Source of the DNA: an uncultured Paracoccaceae bacterium
Lineage (GTDB): Bacteria; Pseudomonadota; Alphaproteobacteria; Rhodobacterales; Rhodobacteraceae
Assembly (NCBI GenBank): GCA_937132145.1
Contig: CAKZNY010000194.1
Span: 1 to 16,390 of the forward strand
Length of the DNA: 16,390 nucleotides
Direction: 5' to 3'
Below are positions 7,771 through 14,610 of the stretch, one piece after another. The position numbers and the translations under genes were made by a program. The first letter of the stretch is position 1. Each line of letters starts with the position of its first letter. The notes under the pieces are model-generated. The model was not told the origin of the DNA. It saw nothing but the letters and a program-made list of their open reading frames with translations, and made no database searches.

Positions 7771-7776
7771 ATAAAC

Positions 7777-9162
7777 ATGCTAGACCAAACCTCACGCTAT
7801 AGCGATCTGACGCTCGTTGAAAAAGATTTGATGGACGCCGGCCGGCACATACTTACCGCATATAAAATGAAACCAACCCCCGGTTTCTTTGACTACATCG
7901 GCACGGCTTCGCACTTCTGCGCCGAAAGCTCGACCGGAACGAACGTTTCAACCGTCACCACCGATGATTTCGCCATGGGTCTGGATGCGATTTGCTACGA
8001 GATCGACGAAGAAAAAGAGCTGATGAAAATCGCTTATCCGATCGACCTGTTCGATCGCAACATCACAGACGGCCGCGCAATGGTTGTGTCGTTGATGACA
8101 TGTATGGTCGGTAACAACCAAGCCATGGGCGACGTTGAATACGCCAAACTGCTCGACTTCTGGGTTCCGCCTAAATTCATGCGTCTGTTCGACGGCCCAT
8201 CCAAAGGCATTCAGGATATGTGGCGCATTCTGGGCCGTAGTCTGGAAAACGGCGGCATGGTTGTTGGTACAATCATCAAGCCGAAACTTGGCTTGCGGCC
8301 GAAACCGTTTGCGGATGCTTGCTACCAGTTCTGGCTGGGCGGCGACTTCATCAAAAACGACGAGCCGCAGGGTAATCAGGTTTACGCCCCGATGAAGGAA
8401 TCGATCCCGCTGGTCGTTGACGCGATGAAACGCGCTATGGACGAAACCGGCCAAGGCAAGATTTTCTCGGCCAATATCACCGCCGATTGCCACAGCGAAA
8501 TGATCGCACGTGGCGAATATGTGCTGGAGCAGTTCGGCACTATGGCTGAGAACGTGGCTCTGCTTGTTGACGGTTTTGTTGGCGGCACAGGCATGGTCAC
8601 CACAGCGCGCCGCTACTTCTCTAACCAGTTCATCCACTATCACCGTGCGGGTCACGGCATGGTAACGGGTGAAGAATCCAACCGTGGTTACACCGCACTT
8701 GTGCACATGAAGTGGGCACGTATGGCGGGTTCCTCGGGCATCCACGTCGGCACTATGGGATTCGGCAAAATGGAAGGCTACAACTCTGATACCGTGCTTT
8801 CGAAAATGTTGCAGGATGACAGCGTCATGGGCACGCATTTCCATCAGGAATGGGAACGCATGAAACCAACCGCGCCAATCATCTCGGGTGGTATGAACGC
8901 GCTGCGTCTGCCTGGTTTCTTCGAGAACCTTGGCCACTGTAACGTGATCCAGACATCCGGTGGTGGTGCTTTGGGCCATAAAGATGGTATTTCTGCTGGT
9001 GCAACATCCTTGCGTCAGGCTTACGAAGCATGGCAAGAAGGTGTTGATTTGGTTGAATATGCCAAAGAGCATAAAGAAATTCGTGGTGCTTTTGAAACAT
9101 TCACAGATGATGCGGATAAGCTGTATCCGGGCTGGCGTGAAAAACTGGGCGTGCACAAGTAA
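7777..9162 (+). CDS. cbbM: Ribulose-1,5-bisphosphate carboxylase/oxygenase, form II
   Basis: Form II RuBisCO fixes CO2 onto ribulose-1,5-bisphosphate; it consists of large subunits only, typically dimers. The 461-residue protein aligns with the well-known Rhodospirillum rubrum enzyme with an offset of 2. Catalytic residues are all visible: Glu50, Asn113, Lys168 in [10 protein letters not shown], and the carbamylated Lys193 with Asp195 and Glu196 in [10 protein letters not shown]. His289 in HYHRAGHG, loop-6 Lys331 in [10 protein letters not shown], and Ser370 in [13 protein letters not shown] are also present. Together these argue for a true carboxylase and not a form IV RuBisCO-like protein. 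It is first in a cbbM-cbbQ-cbbO operon under a divergent cbbR. The 3' part (8941-9120, 45% G+C by hand count) is AT-richer than cbbQ and cbbO. Form II enzymes suit high CO2 and low oxygen. Confidence 0.98.
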   Translation: MLDQTSRYSDLTLVEKDLMDAGRHILTAYKMKPTPGFFDYIGTASHFCAESSTGTNVSTVTTDDFAMGLDAICYEIDEEKELMKIAYPIDLFDRNITDGRAMVVSLMTCMVGNNQAMGDVEYAKLLDFWVPPKFMRLFDGPSKGIQDMWRILGRSLENGGMVVGTIIKPKLGLRPKPFADACYQFWLGGDFIKNDEPQGNQVYAPMKESIPLVVDAMKRAMDETGQGKIFSANITADCHSEMIARGEYVLEQFGTMAENVALLVDGFVGGTGMVTTARRYFSNQFIHYHRAGHGMVTGEESNRGYTALVHMKWARMAGSSGIHVGTMGFGKMEGYNSDTVLSKMLQDDSVMGTHFHQEWERMKPTAPIISGGMNALRLPGFFENLGHCNVIQTSGGGALGHKDGISAGATSLRQAYEAWQEGVDLVEYAKEHKEIRGAFETFTDDADKLYPGWREKLGVHK

Positions 9163-9179
9163 GCGCGGCCTACTCCCTC

Positions 9180-9201
9180 TGCTCCGCCACATGGCGGGGC
9201 A
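9180..9201 (+). promoter_or_regulatory. Hairpin after cbbM
   Basis: TGCTCCGCC (9180-9188) and GGCGGGGCA (9193-9201) form a 9-bp stem with one G-U pair and a 4-base loop, 17 bases past the cbbM stop. No U-run follows directly. It could protect the cbbM message from 3' decay, giving more RuBisCO than activase. The function is inferred. Confidence 0.5.
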
Positions 9202-9220
9202 GGACATTTCTTTACCAATG

Positions 9221-9242
9221 AGCCAATCAAGGTTGGTTTTTT
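9221..9242 (+). terminator. Weak terminator-like element between cbbM and cbbQ
   Basis: AGCCAA (9221-9226) and TTGGTT (9233-9238) can form a short stem of five Watson-Crick pairs and one G-U pair. The last bases run into six T residues (9237-9242). The stem is short, so this is at best a leaky terminator that would reduce read-through into cbbQ. It sits 25 bases before the cbbQ start. Confidence 0.3.
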
Positions 9243-9267
9243 CATAAAGAACTTCAGGAGCAAAAAC

Positions 9268-10071
9268 ATGGTTGATGCCCAGCAATTCCAGATCAAAACC
9301 GAACCGTATTACCACGCCACCGGCGAGGAAGTAGCGCTTTACGAGGCCGCCTATGCCTGCCGCTTGCCGATCATGGTCAAAGGCCCGACCGGTTGCGGTA
9401 AGTCGCGGTTCATCGAATACATGGCGTGGAAGCTGGGCAAGCCGCTGATCACCGTCGCCTGCAATGAAGACATGACCGCCGCCGACCTTATTGGCCGCTT
9501 TTTGCTGGACGAGAAAGGCACACATTGGCAGGATGGCCCGCTGACTGTGGCCGCCCGTATCGGTGCGATTTGTTACCTCGACGAAGTGGTTGAAGCGCGG
9601 CAAGATACCACCGTGGTTATCCACCCGTTAACCGACCACCGCCGGATTTTGCCGTTGGACAAAAAAGGCGAACTGCTGGAAGCGCACCCGGATTTCCAGT
9701 TGGTTATTTCCTATAACCCCGGCTACCAGAGCCTTATGAAAGACCTCAAACAATCCACCAAGCAGCGTTTCACCGCGCTTGATTTTGACTACCCCGAGGC
9801 CGATGTCGAGGCCGCGATTGTTGTTCGCGAAGGTGGCGTCGATACAGCAATGGCACTGAAGCTGGTCGAGATCGCGCATAAAGCGCGGAACCTAAAGGGC
9901 CATGGCATTGACGAGGGTATCTCAACCCGCTTGCTGGTTTACGGCGCGATGTTGATCGGTCAGGGCATCGACCCTGTGGAGGCTTGCAAAATGGCCATGG
10001 TGCGTCCGCTTTCCGATGATGCAGATATACGTGCAACACTGGATGCTGCGGTTGAAATGATCTTGGGGTAA
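9268..10071 (+). CDS. cbbQ: RuBisCO activase AAA+ ATPase CbbQ
   Basis: MoxR-class AAA+ ATPase of the CbbQ/NirQ/NorQ group. With CbbO it forms a RuBisCO activase that removes inhibitory sugar phosphates from the active site. The 267-residue protein has Walker A GPTGCGKS (39-46) and Walker B ICYLDE (101-106). The sensor-1 asparagine Asn150 is in LVISYNPGYQ, with arginines in STKQRF (Arg167) and STRLL (Arg221) at positions typical of Arg-finger and sensor-2 residues. CbbQ, NorQ and NirQ are close in sequence; the assignment as CbbQ rests on its place between cbbM and cbbO. An AGGAG lies about 7 bases before the ATG. CbbO follows after a 4-base gap. Confidence 0.95.
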   Translation: MVDAQQFQIKTEPYYHATGEEVALYEAAYACRLPIMVKGPTGCGKSRFIEYMAWKLGKPLITVACNEDMTAADLIGRFLLDEKGTHWQDGPLTVAARIGAICYLDEVVEARQDTTVVIHPLTDHRRILPLDKKGELLEAHPDFQLVISYNPGYQSLMKDLKQSTKQRFTALDFDYPEADVEAAIVVREGGVDTAMALKLVEIAHKARNLKGHGIDEGISTRLLVYGAMLIGQGIDPVEACKMAMVRPLSDDADIRATLDAAVEMILG

Positions 10072-10075
10072 GCCG

Positions 10076-12295
10076 ATGGAACCCGAGGCTCAAATCTGGC
10101 GAGACCGTCTGAAATGCACCGTAGCAAGGCTGGACCACGTCTTTGAACCTGCGTTGGAGCGCGCAAAAGACGTGTTGGACGAGGATGGCCTGACCGCATG
10201 GCTGGCGGGGGCGGACAAGGTCTGCGCGCTTGGGCGGGGCACCGAACTGGTTCTGTTGTTCCTCGACGATATCCCTGAAGTGGTGAAACACTCCGACGTT
10301 GAAATCATACCCGAGGTGGCCGAGTTGGCCGCGCATTTGTCAGCCGAGGCCGTTCGCGGCTCCATCGCGCCGTTTCTTGGCAACTTGGCCGCCGTGGCGC
10401 GGCGGCTGGACAACGCCGACCTGCTGCGGATTTGGCTGCGAATGATCCGTCAAATGGTAGCCGAGGCCAAGGCTGGCACCACGCCACTGCTCGGGCGCGC
10501 CCCTTATCTTTTCGCGCAACTTTCCCTTCCAGGCGTGCAAAACTGGGTCGAATACGGGATGCGCGTTTATCGTGATCACGCGCACCGCTTACCGGATTAT
10601 TTCAGCCTGCAAAGCGCTGATGCCAAGGCGATGCTGGTCAAGGAGCGCTCCGGCACCCTGTTTATGGACGTGGAGCGCCAGCTGCATATGTTCCAGCGTG
10701 CCTTCTGGAAATCCAACTTCGATATCCGCCCATATTCCGAAGCCGTCGATACCGTCCGAAAACCCAAGCCGCATCTGGACACACAAGGCCTGCACATCCC
10801 CGATGTTTACGAGGATAAATACGGCATGTCCGGCCTGCACCGCTATTGGGCGATCCTTGCGCATATGATGGCGCATAAAAAGTGGACCAAGCCCCTTCTG
10901 GCGGATAATTTCAGCGTGTTCCAACACATCGCCATCGAGGTGTTCGAGGATGCGCGGGTGGAACATTTGGCGATGCAAAAATACCCCGGCCTTCGGGCGC
11001 TCTGGGTCAAGATACACCCTGTCCCGACGCCGGGCGCCTGCCCCGATGGCTGGGCTTGCATCCGCCACAGGCTGGCGATGCTGTCTTACGCAATTCTTAA
11101 TCCCGAGCACCGCTATACCGACCCTGCCCTGCTGGAATATGTCCAGAATTTTCGCGACCGTTTTGCGGCGGACCCGCATGACCCGAAACTGGCAATAGAC
11201 CTTGGCGTTGGCTGGTTGCGCGATAACTTTGAACATAATTTCCGCCAGCCGAATGTGTGGTTCGAGGATACCGAAGTCAGCTATCGCGACGATAACCGTT
11301 ACTTGTGGATGTTCCTTGAAGAGGCCGAGGAAGCGGATGATTTCCACTCGGATCACGGCGCTCAGGAACGGCTGACGGACGACGACGATGATGGCCTTCT
11401 GCCGCCGCGATTTTACCCAGAATGGGATTACCAATTGCAAAACTACCGCCCTGATTGGGTGACGGTATACGAATCTTTTCAGGAAATGGGCGACGCTGGC
11501 CAGATTGATATCCTGCTTGTTAAACACCAACGCTTGCTCAAGCAGCTAAGGGCAATCGTTGACCTGCTCAAACCCCAGCAACGCAAGCGCGTGCGCTATC
11601 AAAACGAGGGCGATGATCTGGATATCGACGTCGCCATCCGCGCCGCGATTGACTACCGGATCGGCTCTACGCCCGACACCCGTATCATGCAAAGCCACGT
11701 TAAAGACGGCCGTGACATCGCGGTGCTTTTGCTGCTTGATCTGTCGGAATCGGTGAACGAAGTGCCTGCGGGTGCGCAAAGCACCATCCTGCAACTTTCA
11801 CAGGAAGCCGCGGCGTTGCTGGCCACATCGGTCGAGGCCTTGGGCGACCCCCTCGCCATCGCCGGTTTTTCCTCCAACACAAGGCACGAGGTTTCCTATT
11901 CCCACTTCAAAGCCTTTAACGAGCCATGGGGCGACGCACCCAAAGCGCGCTTGGCGGCCATGAAGGCCGGATATTCCACACGGATGGGTGCAGCCTTGCG
12001 CCATGCCGGCAGCTATCTTGAAAACCGATCCGAAGAAAAACGCCTGCTGTTGGTGCTGACGGACGGGCAACCCCATGACATCGACGTGGCCGATCCGAAA
12101 TACTTACCAGACGACACCCACATGGCGGTAGGCGAGCTGTCCAGCAAAGGCATAACTACATATTGCATCAGCCTTGATCCAAACGCCGATGATTATGTTG
12201 CCGACATTTTCGGGCGCAACAATTTTACCGTGATTGATCGCATCGAAAGCCTGCCGGAAAAACTGCCAAAGCTGTTTATGTCGCTAACGCGGTAA
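10076..12295 (+). CDS. cbbO: RuBisCO activase adaptor CbbO (von Willebrand A domain)
   Basis: CbbO/NorD family protein of 739 residues that binds the CbbQ hexamer and recruits RuBisCO through its vWA domain. The N-terminal part (about 1-540) is mainly helical. It contains an acidic segment (EEAEEADDF and DDDDDG, about residues 417-440) followed by the family motif YPEWD-YQLQNYRPDW. The C-terminal vWA domain has an intact metal-ion site: Asp555, Ser557 and Ser559 in LLDLSESV, Thr635 in YSTRMGAA, and Asp663 in LVLTDGQPHD. These residues are needed for activase function in characterised CbbO proteins. Its last 12 bases overlap the 3' end of the convergent yaaA gene. A NorD role is unlikely because no nor genes are nearby. 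Confidence 0.95.
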   Translation: MEPEAQIWRDRLKCTVARLDHVFEPALERAKDVLDEDGLTAWLAGADKVCALGRGTELVLLFLDDIPEVVKHSDVEIIPEVAELAAHLSAEAVRGSIAPFLGNLAAVARRLDNADLLRIWLRMIRQMVAEAKAGTTPLLGRAPYLFAQLSLPGVQNWVEYGMRVYRDHAHRLPDYFSLQSADAKAMLVKERSGTLFMDVERQLHMFQRAFWKSNFDIRPYSEAVDTVRKPKPHLDTQGLHIPDVYEDKYGMSGLHRYWAILAHMMAHKKWTKPLLADNFSVFQHIAIEVFEDARVEHLAMQKYPGLRALWVKIHPVPTPGACPDGWACIRHRLAMLSYAILNPEHRYTDPALLEYVQNFRDRFAADPHDPKLAIDLGVGWLRDNFEHNFRQPNVWFEDTEVSYRDDNRYLWMFLEEAEEADDFHSDHGAQERLTDDDDDGLLPPRFYPEWDYQLQNYRPDWVTVYESFQEMGDAGQIDILLVKHQRLLKQLRAIVDLLKPQQRKRVRYQNEGDDLDIDVAIRAAIDYRIGSTPDTRIMQSHVKDGRDIAVLLLLDLSESVNEVPAGAQSTILQLSQEAAALLATSVEALGDPLAIAGFSSNTRHEVSYSHFKAFNEPWGDAPKARLAAMKAGYSTRMGAALRHAGSYLENRSEEKRLLLVLTDGQPHDIDVADPKYLPDDTHMAVGELSSKGITTYCISLDPNADDYVADIFGRNNFTVIDRIESLPEKLPKLFMSLTR

Positions 12296-13078
12296 GCTGG
12301 GTGTTTCTGGATAGTCGCGCGTGAACACCATGCGGTCCCCGTCAGACAAACCCGCCCTGAAACCGTAGCCGCCAAGGTCAAACCCCTTAAGGTCCGCCGC
12401 TTCCGTAATCCGGTTCTGCATCACAAACCGCGCCATCGCACCTCGGGCACGTTTGGCAAAGAAACTGACGATTTTGCTTTCACCGTCGCGATCTTCCATA
12501 AACACCGGCGTTATCACCCGCAGCTTCAGCGCGGTCGGGTCGACGGCCGTAAAATACTCCACCGAGGCGCAGTTTAGCAGCGTATCAGACCCCGTCGCCT
12601 CGCCCAGCTCGTTCAGCGCGATGGACAGGCGATCCCGCCAGTATTGATACAATGTCGCTCCGCGCCGCGTCGCCAGACGACTGCCCATTTCCAAACGGTA
12701 AGGCTGGATCAAATCCATAGGTCGCAGCAATCCGTAAAGTCCGGACAAAATCCGCAAATGGTCCTGCGCGTATGCCATCTCGTCAGAATCGAGCGATCCG
12801 GCTTCCAGCCCCAGATAAGTATCACCAGCAAAAGCCAACGCTGCCGACTTCGTATCCTCGGGTGCCGGATTTTCCTCAAACGCCTTAAAACGGTCTTGGT
12901 TAAGCTTCGCCAAAGGCTCGCTGATTTTCATCAACTTGCGCAAATCCGCCACACTAAGCCGCCGCGCGGTGCGGCTAAGGCTGTAAGCGTCCGCTTGAAA
13001 ATCGGGAAGAGTTGTCGCAACTTTTGGCGAGCCACCCTCAAAATCCAGCTTCTTGGCCGGAGAAATAACCGTCAGCAT
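12284..13078 (-). CDS. yaaA: Peroxide stress protein YaaA (DUF328/UPF0246)
   Basis: YaaA family protein. In E. coli it lowers intracellular free iron and so limits DNA damage during hydrogen peroxide stress; it also binds DNA. The 264-residue protein begins with the family hallmark MLTVISPAKKLDF. It also carries LSGLYGLLRPMDLIQPYRLEMG and the TVISPAKK/ITPVF-type core, at normal length. The ATG at 13078 is preceded by GGAG (13085-13088 on this strand), which is partly inside a long inverted repeat. It is convergent with cbbO and overlaps it by 12 bases. It lies downstream of the UroD-like gene on the same strand. Confidence 0.95.
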   Translation of the reverse strand: MLTVISPAKKLDFEGGSPKVATTLPDFQADAYSLSRTARRLSVADLRKLMKISEPLAKLNQDRFKAFEENPAPEDTKSAALAFAGDTYLGLEAGSLDSDEMAYAQDHLRILSGLYGLLRPMDLIQPYRLEMGSRLATRRGATLYQYWRDRLSIALNELGEATGSDTLLNCASVEYFTAVDPTALKLRVITPVFMEDRDGESKIVSFFAKRARGAMARFVMQNRITEAADLKGFDLGGYGFRAGLSDGDRMVFTRDYPETPSLPR

Positions 13079-13086
13079 TTAGCGCT

Positions 13087-13151
13087 CCGTGTGTTCAAAT
13101 AATCGGTCCTGATCTACAGGTCTGATGCGAATGTAGTGCATGAACACACGG
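13087..13151 (-). promoter_or_regulatory. 11-bp inverted repeat overlapping the yaaA ribosome binding site
   Basis: CCGTGTGTTCA (13087-13097) and TGAACACACGG (13141-13151) are perfect complements separated by 43 bases. In the yaaA leader they would form an 11-bp stem whose 3' arm contains two bases of the GGAG Shine-Dalgarno and ends 8 bases before the ATG. The 43-base loop can form a smaller CCTG/CAGG stem. No U-run follows, so it is not an intrinsic terminator of the upstream UroD-like gene. A translation-control hairpin or a DNA-level dyad are both possible. Confidence 0.55.
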
Positions 13152-13172
13152 GGGTCCATCAAGATATGGGCC

Positions 13173-14477
13173 TTATTTCCGCTTAATCGGCTCGCACTTA
13201 TAAACTTCGTTCAAGATAATTTCGACCAGTTCAAACTGTGATTCCCCGTTGACGTCCTCAAAGTAGACATGGCTCGGCCAAGGGGCCCTGACATGGTTGT
13301 CTTCGGGCAAGTCGATATTTTCGCAGACGCGCTTGATTGCATGAACAAAGGATCGCGCCTCCTTTGTAAATGCGGCCTTTGTAGCATCCAGATCCTCGAT
13401 ACTGTTGCGGTCAATCTGGGGGGAGCCGATGCCCGATGTCAGGGGCAGGTTTCGTTGAATCGCTTGTTCTTCATAAAACGAGATATCCACTTTGTCTGCC
13501 TCAAGTCGCATGATGAAAACCGGATTGACGCTAACCTTTGCCTTCGTCAACTCCTGCAAACCAACTTTGGCAACATCTGCCGTTTTCGCAACTTTACGCC
13601 GCGAGGCACGGACCTTCTTCTTCACCTCGGCAACAAAATCCCCGCGGTAGTTGTTGTCAAACACGCGGTCCGCATAAGGTTTATCCCTTAGCATGTGCCG
13701 GATCGAGCGGATCGACATATTGGTGCAATTTTCCGGCCCGATAAAGAATGGCGAGCCCGACGCATCCGACAATTCAACCCAGCCGTTTGGAAAGGTTTCG
13801 AAATGGTGGTCCATCCATGGGCCAAGCACCTTGTCGCCCAGATGATCCAGCAACGCATTCACGTTATCCGGATCGTTCACAACGTCCGCCAACAGCGGTT
13901 CCTGCCCGTAAATGTCAGCAGCAAGGCTGTAGGGCGCTGATATATTCAGTAGCGGCGGCATACCGGTCAGTTCTTCAACAGCACGCAAGATGTCATCAAT
14001 AGCCTTGGGGACGCCCGTGGTGAAATCCGGCGTTTCCAGAAGGTGCCAGTTATCCTTGTTAATCAGTATCGCTTCTGGATCCGCCCCCGGTGGGAATTTA
14101 TCCGGATACATCATTGTTTGCCCCAACGGCTCGCAGGTGAAAGCGTATAACGCCCAAGTATTGTAATACTTGTTCACCCCCAACAAGCGGCTCACGACCA
14201 GATTGGCGCGCACATAGCGATATGGGTCGGTGTTGTAGTAATCCCGCGATTCAACGCCGTAAAGATCATGCAAAACCGCCAGCGCCAGCATGTGGACCGA
14301 TGCGGTTGAATGCACCCTGTCGAGCGGTGCAAGTACGGCAAAATTTTCGTCGAACTCCCCTGCGATAGCGGCATCGAAGATGTTAGCCATCTCCTGCTTT
14401 GCATCTGCCTCACCCGCTTGCCAACGTGTCAGCAGGTGAAGCCCCTCAGGAAAAGCATAGTCTTCGATTTTGATCAT
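13173..14477 (-). CDS. Diverged uroporphyrinogen decarboxylase-superfamily protein, function unknown
   Basis: A 434-residue protein whose central part follows the URO-D/MtaA/CmuA superfamily pattern: NISAPYSLAADIYGQEPLL (178-196), then NDPDNVNALLDHLGDKVLGPW and a strand with DASGSPFFIGPENC (238-251). The superfamily includes haem-pathway decarboxylases and zinc-dependent methyltransferases that act on cobalamin or coenzyme M. This protein lacks the His-X-Cys zinc motif of MtaA-type enzymes. It also lacks the N-terminal arginine-rich substrate motif of HemE, and has a long N-terminal extension rich in aromatics (DYYNTDPYRYVRANLVV). A basic segment (287-298) interrupts the usual C-terminal half. 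HemE is therefore unlikely. The ATG at 14477 has GGTGGA upstream. It is divergent from a MocR regulator, its probable controller. Confidence 0.8.
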   Translation of the reverse strand: MIKIEDYAFPEGLHLLTRWQAGEADAKQEMANIFDAAIAGEFDENFAVLAPLDRVHSTASVHMLALAVLHDLYGVESRDYYNTDPYRYVRANLVVSRLLGVNKYYNTWALYAFTCEPLGQTMMYPDKFPPGADPEAILINKDNWHLLETPDFTTGVPKAIDDILRAVEELTGMPPLLNISAPYSLAADIYGQEPLLADVVNDPDNVNALLDHLGDKVLGPWMDHHFETFPNGWVELSDASGSPFFIGPENCTNMSIRSIRHMLRDKPYADRVFDNNYRGDFVAEVKKKVRASRRKVAKTADVAKVGLQELTKAKVSVNPVFIMRLEADKVDISFYEEQAIQRNLPLTSGIGSPQIDRNSIEDLDATKAAFTKEARSFVHAIKRVCENIDLPEDNHVRAPWPSHVYFEDVNGESQFELVEIILNEVYKCEPIKRK

Positions 14478-14560
14478 AGTTCCACCAATTCACCCTTTTG
14501 CGCGAAGTCACGACGCGCCGAAACATAATGTCTTCAATCAGGCTATTCACAAATGGACAC

Positions 14561-14599
14561 ATCAGATATACCCATTATCAGAATATCTATAAGCCCATT
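14561..14599 (+). repeat. Tandem direct repeats in the MocR/UroD-like promoter
   Basis: Two adjoining modules share both ends: ATCAGA-N4-CCCATT (14561-14576) and ATCAGA-N11-CCCATT (14577-14599). A third, looser ATCAGG occurs at 14537, and the inverse AAATGG at 14551. Direct repeats with unequal spacing in the divergent intergenic region are typical binding sites of MocR/GntR regulators such as PdxR and GabR. The copies sit just upstream of the MocR start, so they could serve both autoregulation and control of the UroD-like gene. Confidence 0.5.
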
Positions 14600-14600
14600 T

Positions 14601-14604
14601 GGAG
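14601..14604 (+). promoter_or_regulatory. Shine-Dalgarno that sets the MocR start
   Basis: GGAG at 14601-14604 is six bases before the ATG at 14611. It overlaps or abuts the earlier possible starts (TTG at 14599, ATG at 14605), which have no ribosome binding site of their own. This favours 14611. Confidence 0.6.
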
Positions 14605-14610
14605 ATGGTT

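Noticed and set aside
7948..9624. A 558-codon open frame on the minus strand that runs opposite cbbM, across the intergenic gap and into cbbQ
   Set aside because: It is antisense to two genes with unmistakable protein families. It has no recognisable domain and no ribosome site, and its open state follows from codon bias of the sense genes.
10589..11530. A 313-codon minus-strand frame opposite cbbO
   Set aside because: Antisense shadow of a well-supported gene, with no family resemblance.
9268..12295. Assignment of the ATPase/vWA pair as NorQ-NorD for nitric oxide reductase
   Set aside because: The pair directly follows cbbM in the same operon, and no norCB genes are present in the window.
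13087..13151. The inverted repeat upstream of yaaA read as terminal repeats of a small mobile element or as an intrinsic terminator
   Set aside because: The 43-base interior has no coding or transposon features and I see no target duplication; no U-tract follows on either strand.
13173..14477. Assignment of the UroD-like gene as hemE
   Set aside because: It is far longer than HemE, lacks its N-terminal substrate motif, and is next to a MocR regulator instead of haem genes.
14599..14610. TTG and ATG codons in frame upstream of the MocR start
   Set aside because: They overlap or abut the GGAG that is well spaced for the ATG at 14611 and have no Shine-Dalgarno of their own.
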